A DNA stretch of 64,000 nucleotides from positions 1,952,501 to 2,016,500 of the forward strand of contig JAHDVF020000016.1 in assembly GCA_022606425.2 (NCBI GenBank), written 5' to 3'. The DNA is from Lepidostoma basale. Its lineage: Eukaryota > Arthropoda > Insecta > Trichoptera > Lepidostomatidae. Positions 20,601-31,160 of the stretch are shown here, in pieces; position 1 is the stretch's first letter, and every line of letters starts with the position of its first letter. Below the pieces are notes generated by a model. The model did not search any database and had not been told where the DNA came from. It saw only the letters and a list, made by a program, of their open reading frames with translations. The translations under genes were made by a program, and so were the position numbers.

Positions 20601-20874
20601 TTATCTATCTATTTTTCTGTAATAATAGCATTGAAAATTGAGTATACCTTATAATTAAAAATATTCAATTAATTCATTTTTGTAGCTTATTGTACGTTAG
20701 TACAACGCTTGTATTTTCTATTTTCAATTATATTCAAATCCATAACAGGGAACTTTGAACCCTCGAGTCATCTTATTGCGTTTCGATAGAGAGAATTTGC
20801 TTTGCACCTAACCTAACCTAACATAAATAATGCGTTAATGAATAAACTTCGTTTTTTTGCATCACAATTGTATT
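20601..20874. other. unassigned sequence
   Basis: AT-rich. It includes three tandem CCTAA units at about 20807-20822. Confidence 0.35.
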
Positions 20875-21115
20875 TTATTTTACGCGACAGCTGTTTCATC
20901 TACCAAAGATTCGAAGAATCACGAAAATTTTACATTTGATATATTATTGTAACACCTGATGATGTCAACATTGGTTGATGAAAGATCTGTCGCGTAAAAT
21001 AAAATACAATTGTTATACAAAAAACAAAGTTTATTCATTAATAGTTTAAAATGTTAAGGTATCATAGTGTTTCGGCCAAAACAATGGACAATTTAATAAA
21101 TAATTCGAAATTTGT
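20875..21115. mobile_element. beta fold-back element
   Basis: The inverted arms share ATTGTATTTTATTTTACGCG (left) and its complement (right, 20991-21010), with AACGAAGTTTATTCATTA-type ends. The left motif (minus, about 20885-20920) keeps GAAACAGCTGTC but lost the first box; the right motif is listed separately. The element continues into ATGTTAAGGTATCATAGTGT and TTCGGCCAAAACAATGGAC, shared with 62950 and 57150. Confidence 0.75.
20956..20991 (+). ncRNA. beta hammerhead-like motif
   Basis: CTGATGA box, unpaired T, helix II GTCAAC-ATTG-GTTGAT, GAAAG (canonical GAAAC), ATCT, GTC. One core-adjacent change shortens helix III. Confidence 0.55.
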
Positions 21116-21774
21116 TAAATGATAGGTTCATATTTAAAACATTAATGTATATTTTATTTCCTGTCTTCAATTTTCCAATTTTTATATGCTATTGGGTTTA
21201 TTGTTTTTTAATAAGCTTTATCTAAGGTTGATATGTTTCGACCTAGGGCGTGTGGGCCATGGTGTATCAAGACACACCGAATTAAATTATGAATGACAGC
21301 CACCGTACCGTAGATCGGCCGCCATTTTGGTTTGGGTGACGCGAGTGCCACCTATCCACGCGGCTTTGAACTAAAGTACTTTCATCACGACCTGTGGTAA
21401 CTTATCTTTCGGAATTGTTTGTATTGAATTAAGCAAAGGAAATGTATTGAGAATTTCTTACTTTAAGCATAAATTGCTACATGAATTAAATTGTAAGATT
21501 TAACGGAAATGTATCTTATGCCTGAAGTAGTAATGTTCTAGAATGGAATGGATTGGATTGAAGAATGGATTATCGAAATAAAAATTACTAAAAATAATAT
21601 AAATAATTTATAATAGTAGACACGACTCAAACTTAAGTCAATCGCCAAACAGTGGGTCATTATATTGATTTTAGAAAACTTAAGGATGGGGGAAATATTT
21701 ATATAAATTAAAAGTCGCGACAATTTCGAAAGAAATACGATTAATTGTGATATTCTATAACAGTGTTTTTAAAT
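21116..21774. other. unassigned sequence
   Basis: A GC-richer part at 21240-21380; no supported frame or repeat. Confidence 0.3.
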
Positions 21775-21865
21775 AATAATTCAATAAAATGTTTTTTAAG
21801 CTACTTCCACTTTTGTCTTTATTTCGACAGCGACCGGTTTCGCCAGGCTCGCTGGCATCTGTCTG

Positions 21866-21982
21866 TCACATATTCGTCTAAGAGATCTCATTTTTACTGC
21901 ATGTATTCTACTTTCATCCTTCATTTGCCAGTTCCATGCTTCGCTTCCATACATAAGGGTCGGTACAAGAACACCATTGTGT
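21866..21982 (-). pseudogene. LINE A fragment inside delta element
   Basis: The minus strand reads GVLVPTLMYGSEAWNWQMKD, ESRIHAVKMRSLRRICD. No tail; flanked by delta-element sequence on both sides. Confidence 0.75.
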
Positions 21983-22126
21983 ATAGTGTTTTAAATAATA
22001 ATTCAATTAATTTATAACAGTGTTTTAAAAGAATAATTCAATAAAACGATATGTTTTTAACAACTTACACTTTTGTCTTTATTTCGACAGCGACCGGTTT
22101 CGCCAAGCTCCCTGACATCGACAGAC

Positions 22127-22167
22127 CAGTCTGTCGATGTCAGCGAGCCTGGCGAAACCAGTCACTG
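22127..22167 (+). ncRNA. delta hammerhead-like motif
   Basis: CTGTCGA box, unpaired T, helix II GTCAG-CGAGC-CTGGC, GAAAC, CA, GTC. Helix I would be CAGT with ACTG. The box has U where hammerheads have A6. Its inverted twin is at 22088-22128. Confidence 0.45.
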
Positions 22168-22377
22168 TCGAAATAAAGACAACAGTGGAAATAATTTAAA
22201 AAAAAACATCGTTTCATTCAAATTATTATTTAAAATGAACTTCCATAAAGAGATTTCAGTAAAATCATTTGACAGTGTTTTTATTTAAACAGTTAATGAT
22301 GTTGAAATATCGAAGTGTTTCCTAATAAGATTATCTAATTTAAATGTTGGTATGTTGATACTTAAATTTTTAAGAAT

Positions 22378-22535
22378 TAATAATTGTATCTCAATAGAGA
22401 CGAAGACGTTAATTGTTTTTTGGAAACAGAATATTGGTAGTCGAGGCGTTTACAGCACTTATGACCTGTCATTAGTTGGGTTAAGCGATCGCTTTATGTT
22501 AACCCTCCCTTCCCTATGATGGGGATCTTCTACAC
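22378..22535 (+). mobile_element. MITE with TTAATTGTATCTCAA end, left part
   Basis: TTAATTGTATCTCAATAGAG, then ACAGAATATTGGTAGTCGAG, GACCTGTCATTAGTTGGGTT and AAGCGATCGCTTTATGTTAA. The right end (TTGAGATACAATTA) lies at about 23600-23613, so LINE E at 23026 and the sequence before it sit inside this element. Confidence 0.7.
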
Positions 22536-23025
22536 GTTGATTCTTAAAACCATCAATATCTCTATAAATATAATAAATATAAGGTTAAGATTTTAGGTAT
22601 TCCTCCACAATATTTTTACGCATTGATTTAAAAAATAATATTAACAATAATCAGAATTTGTCGGGTACATCGGAGGTATTTTGTGAAAATCGAAAACAAA
22701 TTCGCGTATAAACAGCGATTTCAGTGCGTCACACTATATTCGCATCTCACTCTTGCATATGTTCTTGCTCAATGTTCTCACTCTCGCCGTCCCGCCGCGC
22801 CGGTTGTTGCTTTCGGGCCCGTTCCGTGAGCGTCGCCAGATGGTTTTTTAATGTATTTAGCAATTAAATCTCAATTGTTATAATTTTTTACTTCAATTAT
22901 AATTATATAAGGGGATTAGCTATGAATGTTCTTATTTTTTCGATTTAAAATCGCAAATTTTTTAACGCGTACTGACTACCGTACACCGGAACGCACGTTT
23001 TATTTTAGCACTGTAAGGGAAAGGT
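22536..23025. other. sequence nested in the MITE, unassigned
   Basis: AT-rich with a GC-rich core at 22780-22850. It ends with the target duplication AGGGAAAGGT (23016-23025) of the following LINE E. Confidence 0.35.
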
Positions 23026-23550
23026 CTACTACCAGCGCTCAAATCAAGAAACGTACACTGGAAAACCAAAATCACCCTGTATAAAACAATCATCCGAACA
23101 GTAGTGACCTATGGGTGTGAGGCGTGGACAATGACAGCGAAATCTGCAGAGCGACTGGATACTTTTGAGAGAAGGGTGCTGCGCAGAATTCTGGGGCCTG
23201 TGAATGACGGTGAAGGCTGGAGAGTGCGGCATAATGACGAGCTGTACAATATTTACAAAGCTCCCAGTCTCTCCACACAGGTCAGACTGAATAGACTGAG
23301 ATGGGCCGGTCACGTACAGAGGATGCCGTCATCGCGAACCCCAAAAAGATTGCTGGAGTGGCACCCAGGTGGTAGAAGACCAATTGGAGGACCAAGGCTG
23401 CGATGGGAGGATGAAGTTGGGAGAGATGGAACAAGATTGTTAAGAGTGTCAGATTGGAGGGTCGAAGCGGAGGACAGGAGGAGTTGGAGGCGAAGAATAC
23501 TGGAGGCTAAGGCTCGATATGGGCTGTAGGGCCATCGAAGAAGAAGAAGA
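23026..23550 (+). pseudogene. LINE E C-terminal tail with target-site duplication
   Basis: A 141-codon clean frame from MTYGCEAWTMTAKSAERLDT through FERRVLRRILGPVNDGEGWR, RLRWAGHVQRMPSSRTPKRL, GRRPIGGPRLRWEDEVGRDG to LEAKARYGL-stop, then (GAA)n. It is flanked by a 10-bp duplication AGGGAAAGGT (23016-23025 and 23551-23560). The 525-bp insertion is truncated just before the MTYGCEAW motif. Confidence 0.88.
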
Positions 23551-23560
23551 AGGGAAAGGT

Positions 23561-23615
23561 TAACAACACTCCCCATTCCGCACTTCTTACGACCACCTTG
23601 AGATACAATTAATCC
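23561..23615 (+). mobile_element. MITE right end
   Basis: AACACTCCCCATTCCGCACT, then TCTTACGACCACCTTGAGAT and ACAATTA close the MITE begun at 22378. Confidence 0.65.
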
Positions 23616-24214
23616 TTCATATTGATTAACCCGCAATGGTTAAAATCCAGTATTTGTCTACAAGTATTTGTATACATTCAAAAACAAATTAATATTTAAA
23701 TGTTTTTTTTACTACAACAACCATCTATCGTTAGAGTTTTTACATCATAAATTGTACGGTGCCAGTACGAATGGCTGCCAGAAATTTGTATTTTCTTATA
23801 AAATCACCGAAAATATGATACTACTAAATAAACTGCGAAATGGCATCTTGGAATGTTTCAAGATTGAGGGTAAGGAGGGTGGATATCAAATTTTTGTCTC
23901 GGGTTGACTTTTATGAAATTCCTGAAAGTTTTGGACGAGGCTCGGAAAGGGGTACCAAATTGTCGAAATTTTCCAACCAAATAAGTATCCGCCTCCCGGA
24001 CTAGAGGCTCGAGTGCGGTATCTTTGTTCCCTCATCCGGATCGAGCTTTTTGAAATTAATGTTTAACTTTCGCGGAACTCCCTCTGCATATTTACAATGT
24101 TATATTGTTTTACCGAAGTAATTATATTTTTTATAACATTATACTCGTACATAGCAGGGTTTACTTATGTATGGAAGTAAAGCATGGAGCTGGTAATGTT
24201 CACTGTTAAATAAT
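23616..24214. other. unassigned intronic sequence
   Basis: No supported gene. A 79-codon plus-strand frame (23668-23907) has no motif or splice context. Confidence 0.3.
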
Positions 24215-24405
24215 AATCATCATCATCATCCTAAGCTCGACAGCCCTGGGTGGGCCTTGGCTGAATCCAGGAGCTTCCTCCATTCTTGTCTGTTTGATGC
24301 CCTTATTCTCCAATTTCTCACTTGCAACACCGATGCATCCGTGTTGACACTGTCCATCCATCGCATTTTGGGCCTTCCTGGTCTTCTACGTCCCTGTGGT
24401 ACTAA
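24215..24405 (-). pseudogene. LINE K C-terminal tail
   Basis: The minus strand reads PQGRRRPGRPKMRWMDSVNT, DASVLQVRNWRIRASNRQEW, RKLLDSAKAHPGLSS-stop, with a (GAT)n tail (ATCATCATCATC at 24218-24232). A distinct family, single copy here. Confidence 0.8.
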
Positions 24406-24407
24406 TG

Positions 24408-24655
24408 TTTGGACATATGGAACGAATGGATGAGAGTAGAATGGCTAAAAAGTTGTACACAAGCAGCATGAGTGGGAAAAGAAGCCGAGGACGACCGACG
24501 AAAACATGGCATGACCAAATTAATCAATTACTAAAAGGTGGCCACATTTGAAGTCGGAATAATCGGCGTGCGTGCATGGTACGATGTTTGAATGTAGAGG
24601 AAGCCCGAGAGGTATGCCAGGACAGGCCATTGTGGCGATATATGTGGTTAAATGT
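24408..24655 (+). pseudogene. LINE B C-terminal tail
   Basis: FGHMERMDESRMAKKLYTSS, MSGKRSRGRPTKTWHDQINQ, LLKGGHI-stop, RACMVRCLNVEEAREVCQDR. Ends abruptly at TGGCGATATATGTGG without the (TTAG)n tail. Confidence 0.8.
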
Positions 24656-24689
24656 GGTTAAATAATAATGTCCACTGTTAAATAATTAA

Positions 24690-24813
24690 TACGAATGAAA
24701 ACGTCAGTTTTCTAGAAGTTTTATTTTATTTTATGGGAATGATATGTTTCGCCCTTCTAAGGCATTATCAATTGTGGCAAAATTTCAACTCGTTGCTATT
24801 TATATACACTAGT
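24690..24813 (-). mobile_element. epsilon element arm
   Basis: TAATACGAATGAAAACGTCA, TTCTAGAAGTTTTATTTT and the epsilon motif (24741-24771), followed by CAACTCGTTGCTATTTATAT and a junction with LINE B at about 24813. The same junction occurs inverted at 47040. Confidence 0.7.
24741..24771 (-). ncRNA. epsilon hammerhead-like motif (U3/A8 type)
   Basis: Minus strand: TTGATAA box, unpaired T, helix II GCCTT-AGA-AGGGC, GAAAC, AT, ATC. Positions 3 and 8 are U and A instead of C and G. GTC has become ATC in this copy. Confidence 0.5.
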
Positions 24814-25310
24814 TCTAGTGCCAACCCTCATGTATGGAAGTGAAGCTTGGAGCTGGTAAAAGAAGGATGAAAGCAGGATAAACGCTGTATAAATGAGATC
24901 ACTAAGAAGAATGTGCGGGAAAACGTTATATGATAGAATACCGAACGATGAAATAAGAAAGAAATGTAAGGCAGATGACTGCATCATGAATAAAATTTAA
25001 AAAGGATCCCTGAGATGGTTTGGACATATGGAACGAATGGATGAGAGTAGAATGGTTAAAAAGTTGTACACAAGCAGCGTGATTGGGAAAAGAAGCCGAG
25101 GACGACCGAGGAAAACATGGCATGACCAAATTAATCAATTACTAAAAGGCGGCCACATTCGAAGTCGGAATAATCGACGTGCGTGCATGGTACGATGTTT
25201 GAATGTAGAGGAAGCCCGAGAGGTATGCCAGGACAGGCCATTGTGGCGATCCATCCTCTCTGTCTACCCCTCCGGGGAAATGTCGTGATGGTTAGTTAGT
25301 TAGTTAGTTA
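24814..25310 (+). pseudogene. LINE B C-terminal tail
   Basis: LVPTLMYGSEAWSW-stop, ESRINAV-stop, MRSLRRMCGKTLYDRIPNDE, IRKKCKADDCIMNKI-stop, RWFGHMERMDESRMVKKLYT, SSVIGKRSRGRPRKTWHDQI, LWRSILSVYPSGEMS-stop and (TTAG)n at 25291-25310. Full LINE B tail with point stops. Confidence 0.87.
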
Positions 25311-25544
25311 GCAGGATTTCAAAAATCATGTTTCGTGAAACCCCAATGTTCCGCTGATCCTGGTGTTCTGCGATATGCCACACCACAAATAAAAGGGTTA
25401 GGGGCAGTCAGAGGTATGAAAAACAAGTATTTTCTATTTACATTTTTTGTCAGTCATTCATTCATTCATTTCTCGGCGCCACTTAAGTGTGAAACATGAC
25501 GGAGTCTTATGAGGAAAGTATGTTAAATCTAATGCTCTTATTAG
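25311..25544. other. unassigned sequence
   Basis: No gene visible. CATTCATTCATT microsatellite at about 25455-25470. Confidence 0.35.
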
Positions 25545-25828
25545 GTTAGTATGAAGCTTGAAAGAGTCTTACGATGAAAATATACAACATTTTTAGTCTT
25601 ATTAAAAAAAGTATGAAGCATAAAAGGGTATTATTAGAAAAGTATGAACCATAAAAGGGTATTATTAAAAAAGTATGAAGCATAAAAGGGTATTATTAAA
25701 AACTATGAAGCATGAAAGGGTATTTATATGAAAGTATGAAGCATAAAAGGGAATTATTAAAAAGTATGAAGCATGAAAGGGTATTAATATGAAAGTATGA
25801 AGCATAAAAGGGTAATATTATAAAAATA
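25545..25828. repeat. 31-bp minisatellite abutting a splice donor
   Basis: About nine head-to-tail copies of GTATGAAGCATAAAAGGGTA plus TTATTAAAAA, period 31 (starts at 25611, 25642, 25673, 25703 and on). The array ends within ten bases of the 5' splice site of the receptor exon (minus-strand intron starts at 25836), so it is the first transcribed sequence of that intron. Confidence 0.88.
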
Positions 25829-25836
25829 TGACTTAC

Positions 25837-25960
25837 CGGTTTCCTATGGTGATCCCCATGCTGGGCGCAATAATCCTCTGTGCCAGACTCCAGCCTCACT
25901 CTTCTCCACTCATCTTGTTCTGTCCCCGTTCCTCCGGGGTGCACCTGAGTGGCTTCATCA
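25837..25960 (-). CDS. mAChR-A: muscarinic acetylcholine receptor A-type, intracellular loop 3 exon
   Basis: A 124-bp internal exon. On the minus strand it is preceded by TTTTATTTTTCAG and followed by GTAAGT. The first base T completes the Ser codon left open by the exon at 57230-57984 (AG + T). It then reads DEATQVHPGGTGTEQDEWRR, VRLESGTEDYCAQHGDHHRK, P, ending in phase 0. Acidic and charged loop sequence after KRSNSSDE and a DEWRR..RLES block fit the third intracellular loop of insect A-type muscarinic receptors. GC content is well above the flanks. No further exon was found to its left, so the rest of loop 3, TM6 and TM7 are presumably outside the window. Confidence 0.82.
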
Positions 25961-26133
25961 CTGAAAAATAAAATAAATAAAAAGTTCAATGATTGTTAAA
26001 GAGGTTGGCTGGCAGCAAAGTGAAACATTTTTGCTGGGTCTTGGGATGCCACTTGGGCCTTTAATGTGGTAGTTCCCCAGTGCTTTAGACTTTGGTATTC
26101 AGCAGGTTATTTGATCCAATTACTGTGTACTAA
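25961..26133. other. intron end, with short recurring motif
   Basis: Contains GGGATGCCACTTGGGCCTTT and AATGTGGTAG (26045-26075), a motif recurring near 44735 and 62480. The acceptor polypyrimidine tract of the receptor exon lies at 25961-25985 (minus). Confidence 0.5.
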
Positions 26134-26800
26134 AACTAACTAACTAACTAACCATCACGCCGTCTCCCCGAAAGAGTAGGCAGAAATAATGGACTGTCAC
26201 ACTTTAACCGATGCGGCACTCCATCCTTCTCTTTTCGCCCCGCGGGAGACGCGGTGTGATGGGTTGTGAACCTCATTGCCACCAATAGGCATCTCCCGCG
26301 CACAATTCGATCTTAAAACATCCACAAAATAAATCTAAAACAAATAATATAAAATACAATGATATAAAATAAAATAACACAATTAAAATAATTTAACACA
26401 AAATGTTCTTTTTAGATGGTGCACATATTGTCTATTTAATTTATGTTCCACGTATCCACCTTTTTTTTAATTAGCTGTAATTAGGCAAACCAACCAACCA
26501 ACACCAGCAAGAACTTAAAAATAATATTGAAGAAATTATTCAAATTGTCATTGGAACAAAAATTTATTTCTACACTTGTCAAAATTCTTTATATAAACGA
26601 AAAAACTTGTATAACTTTAACATCAAAACAGTACAAACGTATTTCGTATCACAATTAACTATTATAAAGTGCGGCAACAATCAAAATGACCAAACAATTC
26701 ACTTATACACGAAATATCTTAAAAAATTTCGAGAGCACCACATGAACCAAACCAAATTTTCAAAATCAGAATCGAATACTGTGTACAACTTTTTAACTAT
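26134..26800 (-). mobile_element. S2 element, long form
   Basis: Reverse orientation. (TTAG)n complement at 26134-26154, LINE A-like 3' end, GAGACGCGGTGTGATGGGTT, the AT-rich middle, then a head region with AAACCAACCAACCAACACCA, TGAAGAAATTATTCAAATTG and GCACCACATGAACCAAACCA. The long head is shared with 35583-36325 and 61588-62200. Confidence 0.8.
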
Positions 26801-26805
26801 TGATT

Positions 26806-26862
26806 CTCAGGACATGTGATAGCTAGTCTATTGCCATTTTTTTAGTGTCTAAAATTCTACAA
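26806..26862 (-). mobile_element. tSINE fragment
   Basis: GGACATGTGATAGCTAGTCT, then ATTGCCATTTTT and AAAATTCTAC match the tSINE body in reverse orientation. No tRNA-like head. Confidence 0.6.
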
Positions 26863-26899
26863 GACAGCTTGAAAGTATTTGTTTAATGGTTACAAACGT

Positions 26900-26960
26900 A
26901 ATTGGTAAATTTAATAATAGTAAACACGATTGTTTAGTGGTTTTACTTGAATTTAATTTA

Positions 26961-26962
<2 letters not shown>
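26900..26962 (-). mobile_element. theta element, left part
   Basis: AATAATAGTAAACACGATTG, then GGTTTTACTTGAATTTAATT and TATA match 60170-60215. The element continues after the Helitron at 27536. Confidence 0.75.
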
Positions 26963-27014
<52 letters not shown>

Positions 27015-27048
27015 CTATCTTCTATCTTCTATCTTCTATCTTCTATCT

Positions 27049-27141
<93 letters not shown>

Positions 27142-27142
27142 A
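26963..27142. repeat. (TATC)n microsatellite with TTCTATC variants
   Basis: A pure TATC tract at 26963-27012, six TATCTTC units at 27008-27048, then TATC to 27142. It forms the 5' end of the Helitron. The long YLSIYLSI frames it creates are artefacts. Confidence 0.95.
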
Positions 27143-27535
27143 TAAATAAAAGGCAATCCTAGCTGTGTGTGTGGACTATATTATTAAATCATACACTATA
27201 TTATTAAATCATAACGCGCTTTTGCACAGCTATGTTTAAGACCAATTGGCATCAAAAACTCATTTCAGACTTTTTGTAAACTTGCCACCTTGGTCCAGCC
27301 TTCAATTGTTCAATTCACATTAGTATTATTCAAGTTCACAGCAAGATTGCTTGGATTAAAAAAATGTTTTAAAGATATGAACTGAATTAGGATACACACA
27401 TTCTTGCACCTATACACATGTCATTTTATCCAATAAAATAATTGATATTGAACTTTCATTGTATTTCTTTAATATATATTGGGTGTATTTATATACTCCA
27501 ATATAGCAATAGCGAAGCGTTGCCGGGTCAGCTAG
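26963..27535 (+). mobile_element. non-autonomous Helitron with (TCTA)n 5' end
   Basis: A 573-bp insertion between A (26962) and T (27536), with no target duplication. It starts TCTATC and ends GCTAG. A hairpin (GCAA-tagcgaagcg-TTGC, 27526-27543 region) lies just before the CTAG end. TC start, CTRR end, subterminal hairpin and A/T insertion are the Helitron rules. The uninterrupted homologous site in the theta element at 60205-60230 confirms both ends. It carries no Rep/helicase. Confidence 0.85.
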
Positions 27536-27610
27536 TAAATTATATAAATCGTGACAAATTTGTTTCGCCTTGCGAGAGCATTCGCAAACAAGTCAGTTTG
27601 GAAATTAAAT
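27536..27610 (-). mobile_element. theta element, right part
   Basis: TAAATTATATAAATCGTGAC, then AAATTTGTTTCGCC and GCATTCGCAAACAAGTCAG match 60217-60275. It contains the theta motif at 27553-27587. Confidence 0.75.
27553..27587 (-). ncRNA. theta hammerhead-like motif
   Basis: Minus strand: TTGCGAA box (the other theta copy has TTGAGAA), helix II GCTCTCGCAAGGC (weak), GAAAC, AAATTT, GTC. ACAAATTTGT is fully self-complementary. A6 is changed to C. Confidence 0.45.
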
Positions 27611-28226
27611 CAATTGTGATATTATATAACAGTATTTCAATTCACCCTTACAGCTCCTATGTCCACATGCTGTGGCCATTGGGTTTTTCCCACGAACTCC
27701 TATGTCCACTACGTTTGGCCATTTTTTTCCCAGACATTTTTTATGAACTTCAAATATAGTAAAACTTTCGACGTTTTCTTAAGCGTTAATTATAAGATAG
27801 CTTATACACACCAACATACTCGTATTTGATGAACTTTAATTATACGGTAGCATATTTAATATATTATAGAATAAGTCTACGAATATTAAGTACTTTTGAG
27901 TCACTTAAATGAATTAAAACGTAATTTAAAAGTAATTTTGTAGAGTAAAACAAATAAACGCGTGGAATTTCGTTATTCCACCGTTTACAGGAAAATTGCA
28001 GCGGGTGCAATAATTCACGCTTGGAGTTATTTACCGCCCTTAACGGACGCCGGGACAGATGCAGAGTCTGAGTGTGGCAGGGGCGGTAGGGAGCAGTGGG
28101 GTGGTTTGGGGGTAATAATTTATACCACACGTGAAGAGATACGACCTACAAAAATCGGAATCATGTATTTTACCACTACTCTATTTACTTGTATTCAATA
28201 TTTCTCTTCATCTTAGTCGTATTCCT
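27611..28226. other. unassigned sequence with GC-rich block
   Basis: 27960-28130 is GC-rich (GGGACAGATGCAGAGTCTGA, GGGGCGGTAGGGAGCAGTGG) against AT-rich flanks. I see no splice context or motif. It could be a conserved intronic regulatory block or an old insertion. A short direct repeat with CTATGTCCAC is at 27655-27715. Confidence 0.35.
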
Positions 28227-28227
28227 C

Positions 28228-28266
<39 letters not shown>
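28227..28266. repeat. (TAA)n microsatellite
   Basis: Thirteen TAA units at 28229-28266. Confidence 0.95.
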
Positions 28267-28565
28267 TGCTAACTTTTAAAGCGCCGTTTTTGTGATGTAA
28301 TCACCTCAAGTTTTAAATTGTGTATGAAATATGAAAAATATGGGTTTTCAGCTTAGATCTGAAGTCTGTCGGATCATTTATGCATCTGAGGTGTGAAGGA
28401 AGATTGTTCCAAGCTGATGGACCGGCTACCGCAAACGCGGTAGCCGGTCGAAGAAAAATATAAATAAAACATTATAACAACACAAAGTATAGCGTACATA
28501 GAAGACATTTATTATACATGTTATATTATTATTATTATAACATGAATTTATACTATATTTATATA

Positions 28566-29178
28566 AAAATCGTCTATTAGAAAGAAGGGTTGGGGCAGGC
28601 AACAAAGTGAATGGTGCACTTAAAGTTGTCATCGCAAACAAAAACCTATCCAAAAAAGCTAGAATGGCAGTGCAGAATGGTGTTCTTCTACCGAACCTTA
28701 TGTATGGAATCGAAGCATGGAACTGGCAAAAGAAGGATGAAAGTAGAATAAATGCAGTAGAAATGAGATCTCTTAGACGAATGTGTGGATACTCTGTGTA
28801 TGATAGAGTGTCGAATAAAAATATAAGAAGTGAATGCGATGCGAATAATGGTGTCATGAACAAAATAATGAAAGGATCATTAAGATGGTTTGGACACATG
28901 GAAAGAATGAATGAAGAAAGAATGGTAAAAAAATTATATGTTAATGATATAAATGGAATAAGAAATAGAGGAAGACCGAGGAAAACGTGGCACGATCAAA
29001 TAAATCAAATATTGAATGTCGGCCATGTGAGGAGTCAGAGAAATCGACGCGCGTGCATGACACGATGTATGAATGTTGAGGAAGCGAGAGAAATATGTCA
29101 GGAAAGAAAAGTGTGGCAGTCCATTCTTTCTGCCTACCCCTTCGGGGAGACGGCGTGATGGTTAGTTAGTTAGTTAGT
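28566..29178 (+). pseudogene. LINE A C-terminal tail, longest intact frame
   Basis: A 183-codon open frame: MNGALKVVIANKNLSKKARM, AVQNGVLLPNLMYGIEAWNW, ESRINAVEMRSLRRMCGYSV, YDRVSNKNIRSECDANNGVM, RWFGHMERMNEERMVKKLYV, RNRGRPRKTWHDQINQILNV, KVWQSILSAYPFGETA-stop, then GTGATGGTTAGTTAGTTAG. The upstream GRRVGAGNKV lies at 28575-28605. It is 5'-truncated before the catalytic domain. A young copy, judging by the intact frame. Confidence 0.9.
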
Positions 29179-29211
29179 TATAAATAAAGAAGAAGAAATC
29201 CATTTACTGTA

Positions 29212-30100
<889 letters not shown>

Positions 30101-30102
30101 TA

Positions 30103-30339
30103 CATCACGTAGTTCTAGTGCCAATCTTTATATATGGAAGTGAAGCTTGGAGCTTGCAAAAAAATTATAAATGCCGTAGAAAACGATATATAGAATACCA
30201 AACAACGAAATAAGAAAGAAAAAAATAGGCAGGTGATTGCATCATAAGTAAACAATGATCCCTGAGATTTTTTTGACATATGGATCGAATGGACGAGAAA
30301 ATAATGGTTAAAATGTTGCATACAAGCAATGTTAGTGGA
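30103..30339 (+). pseudogene. LINE B, left part of nested stack
   Basis: TYSSSANLYIWK/EAWSLQ-type sequence, NAVENDI, NTKQRNKKEK, then DPWIEWTRK..MVKMLHTSNVSG. It is interrupted at 30339 by LINE C; the last 12 bases AATGTTAGTGGA (30328-30339) are repeated at 31395-31406, where LINE B resumes. Confidence 0.8.
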
Positions 30340-30500
30340 CTTGGATCCTGAAAATGCACCAGTTGGAAGCATTCGAGATGTGGTTGCACAAGAGAATGCG
30401 TCGTATACCGTGGACATATTTCGTCAGCAATTTGGAGGTTTAGAGGAGAGCCAATTGTGTTAGACAACTGCTAAAGGACGTTAAGGTCCGTAAGATTTCA
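30340..30500 (+). pseudogene. LINE C, left part
   Basis: KMHQLEAFEMWLHKRMRRIP, WTYFVSNLE, then QLLKDVKVRKISY. It is interrupted near 30500 by LINE H and continues at 31160. Confidence 0.8.
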
Positions 30501-31160
30501 TACCGGACCGGCAGAGTTTTCAGGGATCCCAATGTGCTCAGAGTCCTATACAACGCATTGGTTCGGAGCAGACTCGAAAGTGGTTCTGTGATATGGAGTC
30601 CTCACGAGGCGAGATATTCCGTTATGCTGGAGAGGGTTCAGAAAAAAATTCTGAGGTATCTCTACATGAAGGAGTATGGTAGCTATCCTTGGCTCTATCC
30701 CTCGGCATTTCTTTTGGGAATGCTCGGAACCAATTCTCTACAGCTTCGAAGAGATGGACATCTAATTACCCATTTCTTTAGATTAATTAGGGGATACTTC
30801 GAGAACTCGGCCGTACTGGAGGGTGTTCGGCTTTTTGTCCCCGATAGATATCTCCGACAGCGGCAGCACAGATTGTTTTACTTACCGGCCGCGAGAACCA
30901 ATCTGCCTCTGGTGACACCGGTGGGAAGAGCAATTAGTCTGCTGAACGCGGTCTCCTCGGAGATCGACGTCTTTCATGTTAGTGAAAGTACGTTCAGAAG
31001 GCAAATACTCTTAATTCTGGAGAGTATCCTGTCTTATGCGTTTCTGGTAGTATACTATATATAATATATTATTTTACCTGTTCTCAATAGATGCCTTAAA
31101 AATAAATTTTGTAATGTCTGTTGATGAAATAAACTGATTTGATTTGATTTGATTTAATAT
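30501..31160 (+). pseudogene. LINE H C-terminal tail (jockey/CR1-like), best copy
   Basis: A 176-codon frame from LRVLYNALVRSRLESGSVIW through SVMLERVQKKILRYLYMKEY, LGTNSLQLRRDGHLITHFFR, LIRGYFENSAVLEGVRLFVP, RTNLPLVTPVGRAISLLNAV to SEIDVFHVSESTFRRQILLI, then AATAAACTGATTTGATTTGA and a (TTGAT)n tail. This is the thumb/C-terminal part of the reverse transcriptase; palm motifs are not included. It is inserted in LINE C. Confidence 0.88.

Larger units (their letters stand above)
21775..22300. mobile_element. delta element cluster (three motif copies)
   Basis: Repeated AACAGTGTTTTAAATAATAA and ACTTTTGTCTTTATTTCGAC segments carry delta motifs at 21828-21862 (minus, truncated), 22088-22128 (minus) and 22127-22167 (plus). 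The last two form a tight head-to-head palindrome. A LINE A piece interrupts the first (21866-21982). The right end runs into AACAGTTAATGATGTTGAAA. Confidence 0.75.

Noticed and set aside
20807..20824. CCTAA repeats resembling insect telomere sequence
   Set aside because: Only about three units; far too short to call an interstitial telomere.
1..25836. A further receptor exon carrying TM6 and TM7
   Set aside because: No minus-strand frame shows the WTPYN or NPxxY-type motifs; presumed to lie left of the window.
26886..27162. Two long SIYLSIYL frames
   Set aside because: They are translations of the (TATC)n tract at the Helitron 5' end.
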